A stretch of DNA of 64,000 nt from Mesorhizobium huakuii (GCF_014189455.1 NZ_CP050296.1:5080001-5144000); one strand, 5' to 3'; positions 27,888-37,849 are shown, numbered from the stretch's first letter. Notes: a model not told the origin generated them from the sequence alone. A program made the numbers and translations.

Positions 27888-28136
27888 CCGATCCCTGCTC
27901 TGGCAAGCGAAATATCGAAAAATTACATAGTGCACGAAAGGTTGAAGCTAATCCGCGAATAGTTGATCGACTTTCTTCAATATAGTGCAGTGAGAGAATT
28001 GACTTACTTGACATGTGGGCTCATTGATGTGCCCGCGACGCGAATCGCGAAAGCTCTGCCTGCGCAAAATTCGCGCAATGCCCTGCCTGTAAAAAAGGGC
28101 GCATACCGACGTAACTCTAGTTGGGGCCTGAAGACC

Positions 28137-28562
28137 ATGGATATTGTCGAAACACCTTCCAGAAACAACGATGCGCTGATCGAGCTGACCGCCGATGTGG
28201 TGGCCGCCTATGTCAGCAACAATCCCGTACCGGTCGGCGAACTGCCGAACCTCATATCCGATGTCCATGCCGCTCTCGGGCGTGTGGGCGGAACCGCCGA
28301 ACAGCCTCCTGCCGACAAGCAGAAGCCGGCTGTCAACCCGAAGCGTTCGGTTCATGACGACTACATTGTCTGTCTTGAAGACGGCAAGAAGTTCAAGTCG
28401 CTTAAGCGTCACCTGATGACCCACTATGATCTGACGCCTGACCAGTATCGCGAAAAGTGGAATCTCGACCCGAGCTATCCGATGGTTGCTCCGAACTATG
28501 CGGCAGCCCGCTCGCAGCTCGCCAAGAAGATGGGCCTCGGCCGCAAGCGCAAGGCGCGGTAA
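28137..28562 (+). CDS. mucR: MucR/Ros-family zinc-finger regulator
   Basis: 141 aa. Rhizobial MucR controls exopolysaccharide, motility and many other genes by binding AT-rich promoters and forming oligomers through its N-terminus. The C-terminal finger reads [20 protein letters not shown]: the ligands are C79, D82, H92 and H96, with Asp in place of the second Cys as in most MucR proteins. [12 protein letters not shown] and the basic tail GLGRKRKAR are typical. The start is ATG 28137; the frame is open 58 codons upstream but without homology. A terminator follows, so it is a single-gene unit. Confidence 0.93.
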   Translation: MDIVETPSRNNDALIELTADVVAAYVSNNPVPVGELPNLISDVHAALGRVGGTAEQPPADKQKPAVNPKRSVHDDYIVCLEDGKKFKSLKRHLMTHYDLTPDQYREKWNLDPSYPMVAPNYAAARSQLAKKMGLGRKRKAR

Positions 28563-28591
28563 TCGCTGCTTTGTCAGGTCGAACCGACATC

Positions 28592-28620
28592 AACGGCGCC
28601 TTCGGGCGCCGTTTGATTTT
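28592..28620 (+). terminator. Intrinsic terminator of mucR
   Basis: AACGGCGCC, loop TTCG, GGCGCCGTT, then TGATTTT: nine-base stem with a stable tetraloop and a T-rich tail, serving mucR and opposing sufE. Confidence 0.88.
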
Positions 28621-28652
28621 GGAGACAGGGTTATCGGCCGACCGGAGGGGCG

Positions 28653-29081
28653 TCAGGCCGTCTGCTTGAGTGCCATCTCGGCATCGCGCTTGATGCGCTT
28701 GACCATCGAGCGAAGGCCATTGGCGCGCTGCGGCGACAGGTGCTCGTCCAGGCCGAGTGTCTTCAGCGTCGCTTCCGCATCGGTTTTCTGGATTTCGCTG
28801 GCAGTCCTTCCGGAAAACAGCGCCAGCATGATGGCGACCAGTCCGCGCACGATATGGGCGTCCGAATCGCCCGTGAAGGTGATGACCGGATCGCTGCCCG
28901 GTCCCCGTTCGGTGGTCAGCCAGACCTGGCTTACGCAACCCGGCACCTTGTTGGCGGCATTGCGCTCCTCATCTGGAAACGGCGGCAGAGCCTCGCCCAG
29001 TTCGATCACATAGCGGTAGCGGTCTTCCCATTCGTCAAGGAACGAAAAGTCGTCGCGGATCGTCTGGATCGTGGTCGTCAT
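28653..29081 (-). CDS. sufE: SufE-family sulfur acceptor protein
   Basis: 142 aa. SufE accepts persulfide sulfur from the cysteine desulfurase SufS and stimulates Fe-S cluster assembly. The acceptor cysteine is C49 in KVPGCVSQVWL, the conserved family motif; the RANGLRSMVKRIK tail is also typical. It stands alone here, away from any suf operon, which is common in rhizobia. Confidence 0.9.
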   Translation of the reverse strand: MTTTIQTIRDDFSFLDEWEDRYRYVIELGEALPPFPDEERNAANKVPGCVSQVWLTTERGPGSDPVITFTGDSDAHIVRGLVAIMLALFSGRTASEIQKTDAEATLKTLGLDEHLSPQRANGLRSMVKRIKRDAEMALKQTA

Positions 29082-29182
29082 AACCCGGATATAGTCACGC
29101 AGCGGCGCCGCGTCACGGAAAAAACAAGGACACCGCGGGCGTCGAGAGGGCAGACGACTCCGCGGTGCGCCGTCGAAACGGC

Positions 29183-29533
29183 TTAATTCTTTATCGGCAG
29201 GTTGACGGTCTCGGGCAGGACAACCTCTTGCGGCACGCTGCCCGTCATTGTCGAGGTGTCGGGGCCAGCGGACTTGTCGTCCAGCATGGCGGCCGCGATC
29301 TTGGCGGTTTCCTTGGCGCGGGCGGTGATGGTGTGCATCGCCGACTTGCCGGTTTCACAGACATCGGGCTTGCGTTCGCAGATGCCGGCAATGTCGCCCA
29401 CCGCGTCGCGTGCCGCGAACAGGGCCTGGATCGGCCCGACGCTTTCCTGGCCCGGCTCGTCGGAACCGACGCTCAGCGGCAGCGCCAGCAGCACCAGTGA
29501 AAACCAGAAAGCCATTCTTATCAGGAAGAACAT
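29183..29533 (-). CDS. DUF5330 family protein
   Basis: 116 aa. An N-terminal hydrophobic segment (MFFLIRMAFWFSLVLLALPL) acts as signal or anchor; the periplasmic part has AARDAVGDIAGICERKPDVCETG with two cysteines, the family's conserved core. Function unknown. It lies about 120 bases downstream of sufE on the same strand and may share its transcript. Confidence 0.8.
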   Translation of the reverse strand: MFFLIRMAFWFSLVLLALPLSVGSDEPGQESVGPIQALFAARDAVGDIAGICERKPDVCETGKSAMHTITARAKETAKIAAAMLDDKSAGPDTSTMTGSVPQEVVLPETVNLPIKN

Positions 29534-30006
29534 GCCTTGCCTCTCGTCGTGACCGGATCATGCATCACACGGCATGACCTCTTTTATGGGCAGGATGTTG
29601 GCACACAGGCACAAAGGACGGCTTGCACGTTCGCAGAGAATTTTCCTCAAATTTTAGGCAAATTCGAAACGAAGCGTTTTGCCGTGGATTTGTTTCATAT
29701 CGGGACGATTTTCGACACCTTTTGATAACCATCTATCGGATTGTTTCTATTGCGGTTTTCTGAAGTTTGGGCGGTTCTCCCTCCGTACGTGGTCCGCTCC
29801 CGGCAGGCGTCAGGAGATAACCCTCCATTTACTATGGCGGCATTTGCCCGGGTTTTCGGCCCCTGCCATCCCGATATTTGCCACAGGCCGGGCTTTGGTC
29901 GGCGCTGCCTTATCCATTCCTTAAACGCTGGATGAGAGTTTCAGAGCCAATCAAAACAATCTGCAAAAGCAGAGCTGTTCACGACGAGTGCGAGTGCGTT
30001 GAGTTG
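29534..30006. other. Intergenic region before divJ
   Basis: 473 bases between divergent genes. AT-rich around 29640-29760, where promoters for both sides could lie. The divJ frame is open back to 29878 (possible TTG 29878 or ATG 29932 starts). No RNA gene or repeat recognised. Confidence 0.35.
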
Positions 30007-31814
30007 ATGCCGATCAAGGCCAGATACGCTGAATTGCCTGGCGCGATTGCCGCCGGCTGCGAACGTATGGTCCATCCCTCGATTCTCGGGCAGAGCGGCC
30101 GCGAGCGCCAGCGCCGCTTCATCGGCGTCATGCTGGCGGCGCCGTTCTTTGCCGCCGGTGCCGCGGTCACGCTGGTGACATCAGGCATGGGTGCCGCGGT
30201 GACCGTGGCCGCCATCTTCGCGGCCTTCGGTCTGTGCTGGTTCGTCGCCTTGCTGGTGGCGGCGACCGGCAAGATGGCGCGGCGGCGCCGATCGCCTTGG
30301 CGATGGCGGCTGTTTCGCTTGGCGGTCTGATCGCCGCCGCCGGCGGGTTGAGTTCTCCTGTCGCCATGCTTGCCGTGGCGCTGCCCTTCGAAGCCTGGTG
30401 GATCGGCGCGTCGCGACGCGCGGCCCTGTGGGGAGCGGTCTCGGCCATTGCCGCCATTGCCCTTCAGCCTCTGGCTGCGGCCTTCTTGCCCTTCGTGGGC
30501 GCGCAGATCGCCGCCTGGCATTGGCTGGTGCCGCTGGCCTGGGCGCTGACGCTGATCCCGCGCCTATCGGCGTTTCGCGATAGCGCCGGTGCGGCTGATA
30601 CGCTGGATACCGGCGACCGGCTGGAAGACATTATCGACGCGGTGGTCCTGCGGATCGCTCGCCATGGTGAAGTCCTGGACGCCTCCGCCAAGGCGCGCAC
30701 GCTTTTGAAATTGCCGCCGGAACTGCTTTCCGGAACCGGCCTCTTCGACCGCGTCCACCTGTCGGACCGTGTCTCCTATCTCAGCGCCCTGGCCGACATG
30801 CGCGACGGTGCTGCCTCGCGCCGCCTCGAATTGCGCATCAGGCTGCCGCAGAGCGGCAATGGCCAGAATGACACGCGCTCGATGGCCGACAATTATCGGC
30901 CGTTCCTGCTCGAGCTGCTGCGTGGCGAGGAACAGAGCGACGTCTTCACGCTGGTCCTGCGTGAGAATGACGAGACGGCCCGGCTGCGTGAGGACCTCGC
31001 GCAGGCCAATGAGACGGCGGCTGCCGCCGAAGTGGCCAAGGGCCGGTTCCTGGCGGTGGTCAGCCATGAACTGCGCACGCCGCTGAACGCCATCATCGGC
31101 TTCTCGGACATGCTGCTGCATGAGATGTTCGGCGCCTTCAAGGATCCGCGCCAGAAGGAATATGTCACCTTGGTGCGGGATTCCGGCCAGCATCTTTTGG
31201 CCGTCGTGACATCCATACTCGACGTATCGAGGATCGAATCGGGCGCCTACGCGGCGGAACCGGAGCCGTTCCGGTTCATGGAAGCCGTTGACATGTGCCA
31301 GTCGATGATGCGGCTGCAGGCTCAGGCCAAGAATATCGACCTGCAGACGCAGATCGCACCCGACGCCGGCGACATCAATGCCGATCGCCGCGCCGTGCAG
31401 CAGATCCTGATCAACCTCGTCTCCAATGCGATCAAGTTCACGCCCGACGGCGGCGATGTCGTCGTCGGCGCCAAGCGGATCGGTTCGCGCCTGCATTTCT
31501 GGGTCAGGGATACCGGCATCGGCATTGCCGAGGAGGATTTCGCCAATCTCGGCAAGCCCTTCACGCAGATCCACAACGACTATACCCGCCGTTTCGAGGG
31601 GACCGGCCTTGGCCTGTCACTGGTGAAGGGGCTGGTGGCACTGCACGAAGGCACCATGTCGATCGAAAGCATGCCGGGCGAGGGCACCACGGTGACCATC
31701 AGCCTGCCGGTCAACGGGCCGAAGGGGCGCCCGGCGAACCAGGTAGGGGTGCTGACGATGCCGGTGACGAGGGCGAAAGGGGACAGAAATGGCTCGCTCC
31801 GCAAAACAGCCTAA
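30007..31814 (+). pseudogene. divJ: DivJ-like sensor histidine kinase, frameshifted
   Basis: The N-terminal part (to about codon 92) and the rest lie in different frames that meet near 30274-30288 in ATGGCGCGGCGGCGCC; one added base restores a 602-aa protein. Multiple membrane segments in the first 200 residues are followed by a PAS-like region, then the dimerisation box SHELRTPLNAIIGFSDMLLH (His about 353) and the ATP-binding domain (NLVSNAIKF, DTGIGI, GTGLGLSLVKG). DivJ phosphorylates DivK in the alphaproteobacterial cell-cycle circuit. Assignment to DivJ rests on the topology and kinase core; another PleC/DivJ-family kinase is possible. The indel may be a sequence error. Confidence 0.72.
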
Positions 31815-32574
31815 GGCGGTCAAACGCCGCAGCAATGCCTTTCAGGACGGCGCCATCGCCGTCGGCGGGATGATTTCGCGCAATCCCGTGCTGGTCGGCG
31901 GGTCGACGGCATTCCTGGTGACGCTGTTCTATGTCTCGGCCAATGCGCTGTGGTATCAGCCCTTCCCGCATGCCGGGGCATTCTTCGCCACCCGCCACTT
32001 CCAGGGTTTTCCGCACACGGCTGCCGACGAGCCGGAGACCACGATCAACATCGTACGACCCAATACGGCGCCCGCCCCGATGAAGGGCGATCCGGTGGTC
32101 GAGCAGGTGCAAGGCATATTGAAGGATCTCGACTTCTATTCCGGCACGGTCGACGGCATTTCCGGCCCCAACACGCGCAAGGCCATCCAAGCCTATCAGC
32201 AGAAGGTCGGGCTCAACGCTTCCGGCGAGATCGACGCGCTACTGCTGGATCAGCTTGGCGCAACGCCGAAGACCGCTGCCGTGCCGAAACCGCAGCCTCG
32301 TCCTGACGTGGCGCCGGCCGCCGTTCCGGTGTCCTTGCAGACAAATTCCGGGCAGACGGATGCCGCTCCGACCCAGGGACCCGACCCCCGCATCGTCAAG
32401 ATCCAGGCCGGTCTCAAGGCCTTCGGCAATGACGACATGCAGCTGGATGGTGTCGTCGGCGCGCGCACCAAGGCGGCGATCAAGGAATTCCAGTCGCTGT
32501 TCGGACTGCCGCAGACCGGCGAGCCCGACGAGATCGTCTACGTCAAGATGCGCGAGATCGGCCTGACCAACTGA
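31789..32574 (+). CDS. Membrane-anchored peptidoglycan-binding protein
   Basis: 261 aa with one N-terminal transmembrane helix (about residues 32-50, PVLVGGSTAFLVTLFYVSANAL) and two PG_binding_1 domains (about 100-150, DFYSGTVDGISGPNTRKAIQAYQ; about 195-258, MQLDGVVGARTKAAIKEFQSLFG) joined by a proline-rich linker. It probably tethers the inner membrane to the wall. It overlaps the end of the divJ-like gene by 26 bases, so co-expression with that kinase is likely. Confidence 0.85.
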   Translation: MARSAKQPKAVKRRSNAFQDGAIAVGGMISRNPVLVGGSTAFLVTLFYVSANALWYQPFPHAGAFFATRHFQGFPHTAADEPETTINIVRPNTAPAPMKGDPVVEQVQGILKDLDFYSGTVDGISGPNTRKAIQAYQQKVGLNASGEIDALLLDQLGATPKTAAVPKPQPRPDVAPAAVPVSLQTNSGQTDAAPTQGPDPRIVKIQAGLKAFGNDDMQLDGVVGARTKAAIKEFQSLFGLPQTGEPDEIVYVKMREIGLTN

Positions 32575-32644
32575 GGCCTGAAACCGACGGCTCGCGGAGC
32601 GGCGGAAATATCGCTAGATAGCCGCACGCTTTCGGAGTTGTCTC

Positions 32645-32992
32645 ATGCGCGTCACATCGGATCTGTGGGTCTCTGCCTTGGTGCGCCGGGTTTTCGGCGC
32701 CGGCGGATTTGCTGCCGTGGTCAACCGTGGCGCGACCGAGGCCGGTGCCGTTTTCGTGCTGGCGCGGGGCAGGCTGGGTGACGTCGCCCTTTACGGGCCG
32801 GCGCCGCAGACAAGCTACGATTCGGCCAAGCCCGACGACCGTTTCTTCAGCCTTCTCGCCGCCGGCGATGATCCGGCCGTGCTCGATGCCCGTCTTGAGA
32901 GGGAAAAGAAGTTCGATCCCGACATCTGGGTGGTCGAGATCGAGGGCGGCACCGTTCCCGTCGAGGAGCTTATTTCCGTGAAGACGCCCTGA
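32645..32992 (+). CDS. DUF1491 family protein
   Basis: 115 aa: MRVTSDLWVSALVRRVFGAGGFAAVVNRGATEAGAVFV, then RFFSLLA and FDPDIWVVEIE, the conserved pattern of this small cytosolic alphaproteobacterial family. Function unknown. It follows the peptidoglycan-binding gene by 70 bases and overlaps the end of the convergent DUF2336 gene by 23 bases. Confidence 0.85.
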   Translation: MRVTSDLWVSALVRRVFGAGGFAAVVNRGATEAGAVFVLARGRLGDVALYGPAPQTSYDSAKPDDRFFSLLAAGDDPAVLDARLEREKKFDPDIWVVEIEGGTVPVEELISVKTP

Positions 32993-34003
32993 GGTCGGGC
33001 GCGGCGGCTTCGTCGCTGTTCGACGCCTTGCGGTTTTCGCTGTCTGTGGGCGCGGCGTCACGGACCATCCTGGACAAGGTCTCGGCTTTCCAGCCCCGCA
33101 CCCGGTCCAGCGCCACATCGCGATGCAGCAGGCGGTAACGGTCGAGATAGGTGCGGATGGCCTGCGGATGCGGGAACAGGCTGGGATAGATGGCGACCGT
33201 GATCAGGAAAGCCCGGTCCTCGCTGAAGTCGAGCGAGCGCAGCGCCGCAAGCAGTGGGGCATAGTTCTGGTTGGCGATCAGCGATCGCGCGGTCGAGAAA
33301 TCAATGTCGAGGGCGTCCGCAAGCGCGGTCTGGAAGAAAGCGGCGTTTCCCGTCAGCGCCGTCTCGCGCAGTTTGACATAGGTATCCGCGCCAGGGAACG
33401 CATCGACCTTCGCCGCCGATGCTTCGTCGCCGGTGCGCATCATGGAGCGCAGCCTGCGCCGCGCATTCTCGGCGGCAGTGCCGGCGGACTGTTGCCCTGT
33501 CGCACTGGCTTCGGCCGCTTCCGCTCTTGCGACCGCGTCGGTTGGTGCCGCGGGGCTTGCACCTCCGGATCGCGCACCCGCACCAGTGTCGGCCGTTCGA
33601 GCACCCTGATCAGATCGGCGATGGTCGGGTTCAGGTCCTTGCGGCGCGCTATGGCGCGCGCATGCGGCAGCCCATGCCGGCCGATCAGTGCGATCAGGTC
33701 GATATCGCTGACGGCGCGCGAGCGGATCAGCAGCGGCGCGGCAATGTCGACCGGTTCTTCGCACAGGCGCCGCACGAGTGCCGCGGGGGCATATTCGCAT
33801 TCGGAAAGGGCGGCGGCCACGTAGCGCCGTGATTCGACGGACACATCGTCGAACAGGGGCAGCGTCAGGTCTTCGAGCTGGCCGATCTCGCGGCGCGACG
33901 GGCGGGTCAGCGAGCAGAACGCCGACACCGCGGCGCGGAACAGCCTTTCGGCCTTGCCCGATTCCGTTCGTATCGCGATTTGCCTGAAGTCCGAAGATGA
34001 CAC
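32970..34003 (-). pseudogene. DUF2336 family protein, frameshifted
   Basis: N-terminal codons (SSSDFRQIAIRTESGKAERLFRAAVSAFCSL ... RVLERPTLVRVRDPE) and C-terminal codons (GASPAAPTDAVARAEAAE ... ALRSLDFSEDRAFLITVAIYPSLF) lie in different frames joined near 33562. One extra G on the coding strand restores a 344-aa protein of the usual size. DUF2336 proteins are helical-repeat-like alphaproteobacterial proteins of unknown role. The likely start is GTG 34003. As with the other single-base breaks here, a sequence error is plausible. Confidence 0.75.
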
Positions 34004-34103
34004 GAAGGATACCCGATACTCGATACACAGCCTTGATCATGCTCAACCGGACTACGTCGGTTTCGCGATCGCCAAGAACAAAGATCAAGTTAGCGACGAT
34101 CCG

Positions 34104-34119
34104 TTAGCGCTCCGTTAAC
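34104..34119. promoter_or_regulatory. Candidate CtrA-like box
   Basis: TTAGCGCTCCGTTAAC matches TTAA-N7-TTAAC with one deviation (TTAG in the first half). It lies 100 bases upstream of the DUF2336 start and 73-88 bases upstream of the small ORF start. A CtrA role is inference from the motif. Confidence 0.35.
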
Positions 34120-34191
34120 CCTCTGCCTGCCTTAATGATATTTGGAGGCGTTGCGTTGTGCTCCGGGGAAACCGAGAGGAATGCGCGAATC

Positions 34192-34377
34192 ATGGGCATG
34201 GTACTGTCTTTCGTGCCGCGTGCGGCACCGACCAATCGAGCCAAGCAAACCACCGAAATACCGGCGGCGGTGATCATCTTTCCCGGCATCCGCTATGAGC
34301 GGTCCAGCACCGGCGAGGCGCGGCCTGTCGGGCCCGATAAGCCGGGATCGCCACGGACACCGGTGCCGCACCACTGA
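34192..34377 (+). CDS. Small conserved-looking hypothetical protein
   Basis: 61 aa: MGMVLSFVPRAAPTNRAK ... AAVIIFPGIRYERSS. The core VIIFPGxRYER looks like that of short rhizobial hypothetical proteins, and GAGAGGAA sits at 34174-34181 upstream. It is basic and proline-rich with no membrane segment. Function unknown. ATG 34198 is an alternative start. Confidence 0.5.
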   Translation: MGMVLSFVPRAAPTNRAKQTTEIPAAVIIFPGIRYERSSTGEARPVGPDKPGSPRTPVPHH

Positions 34378-34439
34378 GCCTTGCTGAAGCCGCGACCTGA
34401 TCCGTCAGGCCGTTTGGCCTTGGGCTCTGATGAACTGAC

Positions 34440-35009
34440 CTAGAAATCCTGCAGCTCGCAGGAACTCTGATCGAGAAAGCGCGACACGATCGGCGCCCAG
34501 CTGTCGTCCGGCACGAAGCTGCGGATGACGAAGATGCCCTCGTCGATCGGCGCTTCGACGAAGATCGCTCCTTGCAAATCCTCGGGCAAGTCCTTGCGCA
34601 CGTCGATCATCTGCGCCGGCGTCAGCACGACCGCATCGAGCTTGCCGCCGGTCGCCGTATGGTCGTTGAAGGAATAGATGTTGTGGCCGTTGCGGTCATA
34701 GACCGACACCGACCAGAAGGGGACATTGCCCGGCGCCTTGATGCGGACCATGCCTTCCTCGAGGTCGAAACGGCAGGCCGTGGCATAGAACAGCGGGTCG
34801 ACCGATTTCACCACCGGCGCGCCACCCGCCTCGGCATCGAGCCGGTTCATCCGGTAGAGATCGGATGCCATCGACAGCCGCGACCAGGCGTCGCGTTCCG
34901 AAAATTCCGGCACCAGAAGCAGCACGACGATATGCACGATGCCGGCACCGACCAGGCCGAGCAGGACGGCATGGAAAAGCCTGCGCAGCGCGGCCAGGAC
35001 ACTACGCAT
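34440..35009 (-). CDS. DUF1254 domain protein, membrane-anchored
   Basis: 189 aa. One N-terminal transmembrane helix (LFHAVLLGLVGAGIVHIVVLLLV) precedes a periplasmic domain with DPLFYATACRFDLEEGMVRIKAPG and FWSVSVYDRNGHNIYSFND, the DUF1254 pattern. Function unknown. It overlaps the upstream DUF1214 gene by eight bases, so both are made from one message. In many bacteria DUF1254 and DUF1214 are fused in one protein; here they are split and in reverse order, each with its own membrane anchor. Confidence 0.8.
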   Translation of the reverse strand: MRSVLAALRRLFHAVLLGLVGAGIVHIVVLLLVPEFSERDAWSRLSMASDLYRMNRLDAEAGGAPVVKSVDPLFYATACRFDLEEGMVRIKAPGNVPFWSVSVYDRNGHNIYSFNDHTATGGKLDAVVLTPAQMIDVRKDLPEDLQGAIFVEAPIDEGIFVIRSFVPDDSWAPIVSRFLDQSSCELQDF

Positions 35010-35586
35010 CGCAGCCGGCCTTCAGGATCCTGGGCAGCGACACGTCCGACAGGCCGGTGCTGCTGGCGATCGGCGTGTCGTAGAAGGTCAGGACGAAATA
35101 CATCCGCCCGGAACCGTCGGTCAGAAGCCAGTTGCCGGACATTGGGTGATGGCCGACCGAAATGATCACCGAATTGTCGGCCTGGCGCAGCACCTCGTAG
35201 GACTGAAGTGCTGCAAGTCGCGGCTTACCGGTCTCGACGACGCCAAGCGACTGATCGGCGGCATAGAGCGTCCAGAAGCGGGCGGTCGGAAATCCGCCCT
35301 CTATTCTGTAGCTGCATTCCCGCTTGAGCTGGTCGCCGGCAGCGTCATTTTCCGCGACGAAGGACAGGCCTTCGGCGCGGCCGAGCGCAAGCACGCCCTC
35401 GCGCGCCACGCGCGCCTTGGAGTAGGGGTCGGCGGCCGGCGTGCCGATGTCGGGAAAGGCGGTCCATTGGCCGATGCGGATTGCGCCGACGCCGTCCTGG
35501 ATCTTCAGCGCATACCAGACGCTGGCGCCGCCGCCGCCAATGGCTATGGCAAGCGAAAGCAGCATCAGGAAGGCATTCTTGAGCAT
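35002..35586 (-). CDS. DUF1214 domain protein, membrane-anchored
   Basis: 194 aa. An N-terminal transmembrane helix (AFLMLLSLAIAIGGGGASVWYAL) is followed by a domain with RFWTLYAADQSLGVVETGKPRLAALQSYEVLRQADNSVIISVGHHP, matching DUF1214. Role unknown; likely a partner of the DUF1254 protein encoded next. Its start is 109 bases from the penicillin-binding-protein stop, all on the same strand, so read-through from that gene is possible. Confidence 0.8.
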   Translation of the reverse strand: MLKNAFLMLLSLAIAIGGGGASVWYALKIQDGVGAIRIGQWTAFPDIGTPAADPYSKARVAREGVLALGRAEGLSFVAENDAAGDQLKRECSYRIEGGFPTARFWTLYAADQSLGVVETGKPRLAALQSYEVLRQADNSVIISVGHHPMSGNWLLTDGSGRMYFVLTFYDTPIASSTGLSDVSLPRILKAGCDA

Positions 35587-35695
35587 GAAGGGCCGGTGAA
35601 TGAAGGAGTGCGGCTCGGGGATATCGCGGCGCGGGGCCTTGTGGCAAGCGGGCGTGATGGATTTGCGTATTGGCCTGGCCCGCGCCGGACAGATG

Positions 35696-37849
35696 TCAAA
35701 GCGCCGAAAGCGTTTCGGGCGGGGTGGGGGCGTTGAGTTTGGGGGCGGACTGGAACAGCTGCGTCATGTCCCTCAGCGTCTGCGTGGTCCGGCTGGACAG
35801 CACCGCCGGGCGTTCGGCGGCCGCGTCGGTCGCGGCCTGTTCATCGCTCTTCTTCTGCGCTTCCGCGGCCTTGGCCGCGATCTCCTCGTCGACGAAGGGT
35901 TTGTCGATGCCGGGGATCGGCTTCAAGTCGATGTTCTGGTGCGCGTAGACCATCAGGCGCTGCCAAACCATCGCCGGCAGCGAGCCGCCCGTCATGTTCT
36001 TGGTCGGGGTGAAATCATCGTTGCCCAGCCACACGGCCGCCGTGTAGTTGCCGGTGAAGCCGACGAACCAGGCATCGCGATAGGATTGCGTCGTGCCGGT
36101 CTTGCCGGCGACGACGATGTTGGGAATTTGCGCCCGCCGTGCCGTGCCCATCACCGGCACGGCCGCCAGCATGGTGTTCATGGATTTCAGCGCCTGCTCG
36201 GAGAGCACCCGGTGCGGCGGCGGCGCATCCTTGGTCCAGTCATACACCACGTCGCCGGTGCGGGTGACGAGCTGGGTGATGCCGTGCCTGGAACCGACGA
36301 AGCCGTTCTGGGCGAACACGCTGTAGCCCGTCGCCTGGTCCATCACGGTCATGCCCGAAGTGCCGAGCACCATCGTCTTGTGCGCCTCGAGCGGCGATTC
36401 CACGCCCATCGCCTCGGCCATAGCCTTGATCGGCGCGATGCCGAGATGGTCCTTGGCCAGCCGCACCGGTACGGTGTTGATCGACTTGGCCATCGCCATG
36501 ATCAGCGTGATGTTGCCGGCTGATTCGCCACTGTAATTGTGCGGTGACCAGTTGCCCCAGCTGATCGGGCCGCCTGATATGATCGAGTTCGGCGTAAAAC
36601 CGTGTTCCATCGCCGTGGCGTAGACATAGGGTTTGAAGGACGAACCGGTCTGGCGGAGCGCCTTGGTGGCGCGGTTGAACTGGCTGGCGCCGTAGTCGCG
36701 GCCGCCGACGATCGCCCGCACCGCGCCATTGGTCTCGATGACCACCACGGCGCCTTCGGTGACGTTGTACTCCTTGCCGAACTGGCGCAGGTGGAACTCG
36801 ACGGACTCTTCCGCCGCCTTCTGGATGTTGGCGTCGAAGGTGGTGTGGGCGACCAGCGAGTGCTGGCCGGGCTTGGCGATCTTCTTGACCTCGTCGAAGG
36901 CCCAATCGAGGAAATAGTCTGGGCTCTTCTGTTCGCCGCGGTCGACGACGTCAGCCGGATGCAACCTTGCCTGCAACACCTGGCCCTCGGTCATGAAGCC
37001 GGAATCGACCAGATTGGACAGCACCACATTGGCGCGCGCACGCGCCGCCGGCAGGTTGATGTGGGGGGCGTATTTGGTCGGCGCCTTGAACAGGCCGGCC
37101 AGCATCGCCGCCTCGGCAAGGTTGAGATCCTTGACGCTCTTGCCGAAATAGAAATCCGCCGCCGCCTCGATGCCGAACGTGCCGCCGCCCATATAGGCGC
37201 GGTCGAGATAGAGCTGCAGGATTTCCTTCTTCGACAGATTGGCTTCGAGCCACAGCGACAGGAAGGCTTCCTTGATCTTGCGCTCGAACGTTCGCTCATT
37301 GGTCAGGAACAGGTTCTTGGCCAATTGCTGGGTGATGCTGGAGCCGCCCTGAACGACGGAATTCGCCCGCACATTCTCGAAGATGGCGCGCGAAAGGCCG
37401 AGCACGTCGATGCCGTAATGGTCGAAGAAACGCCGATCCTCGGTGGCCAGCACCGCCTTGATGACATGGTCCGGCATCTCGTCGACCGGCACCGAATCGC
37501 GCTGGATGATGCCGCGCTGGCCGATCTCGTTGCCATAGCGGTCGAGGAAGGTGACGGCGAAATCGCCCTGGGCGCGCCAGTCGCCGGCCGTATCCTGGAA
37601 AGCCGGAATGGCCAGCGCCAGCATCACTACGATGCCGCCGGCGCCCAGCGTGAAACCTTCGCTCAAAATCTCGATGATGCCGCGCCGCCAGCCCTTGAGA
37701 CGAAAGCGCCGCGAGAAGATCGTCGCGGCCTCCCAGAACTGCCGCGCCTTGAACCCGATCTCGTAGAGCGAGGAATCGATCCAGGCGTCCAGCGCCAGAA
37801 GGCGCGACGCGATCGGACCTCTTCTCTTGCGCGGTTCAGGGCTGACCAT
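35696..37849 (-). CDS. Class A penicillin-binding protein (PBP1A family)
   Basis: 717 aa, bifunctional peptidoglycan synthase. An N-terminal cytoplasmic part and one membrane helix (about 70-85) precede a GT51 glycosyltransferase with EDRRFFDHYGID and GGSSITQQLAKN. The transpeptidase has TGSSFKP (SxxK serine), SIN (SxN) and KTGTT (KTG). The C-terminal tail is rich in Ala, Glu and Pro. It builds wall in the periplasm. It is downstream of the amidinohydrolase-like gene on the same strand, with 222 bases between, so probably separately promoted. Confidence 0.95.
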   Translation of the reverse strand: MVSPEPRKRRGPIASRLLALDAWIDSSLYEIGFKARQFWEAATIFSRRFRLKGWRRGIIEILSEGFTLGAGGIVVMLALAIPAFQDTAGDWRAQGDFAVTFLDRYGNEIGQRGIIQRDSVPVDEMPDHVIKAVLATEDRRFFDHYGIDVLGLSRAIFENVRANSVVQGGSSITQQLAKNLFLTNERTFERKIKEAFLSLWLEANLSKKEILQLYLDRAYMGGGTFGIEAAADFYFGKSVKDLNLAEAAMLAGLFKAPTKYAPHINLPAARARANVVLSNLVDSGFMTEGQVLQARLHPADVVDRGEQKSPDYFLDWAFDEVKKIAKPGQHSLVAHTTFDANIQKAAEESVEFHLRQFGKEYNVTEGAVVVIETNGAVRAIVGGRDYGASQFNRATKALRQTGSSFKPYVYATAMEHGFTPNSIISGGPISWGNWSPHNYSGESAGNITLIMAMAKSINTVPVRLAKDHLGIAPIKAMAEAMGVESPLEAHKTMVLGTSGMTVMDQATGYSVFAQNGFVGSRHGITQLVTRTGDVVYDWTKDAPPPHRVLSEQALKSMNTMLAAVPVMGTARRAQIPNIVVAGKTGTTQSYRDAWFVGFTGNYTAAVWLGNDDFTPTKNMTGGSLPAMVWQRLMVYAHQNIDLKPIPGIDKPFVDEEIAAKAAEAQKKSDEQAATDAAAERPAVLSSRTTQTLRDMTQLFQSAPKLNAPTPPETLSAL

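Larger units (their letters stand above)
27694..28136. promoter_or_regulatory. Long mucR upstream region
   Basis: 443 bases without a supportable gene. It contains a hairpin that ends the SH3 gene, the palindrome TGACGTAACGTCA and AT-rich stretches before the mucR start. Long leaders with AT-rich boxes are usual for MucR-family genes, which bind their own promoters (known for the family); which boxes act here is not visible. Confidence 0.4.
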
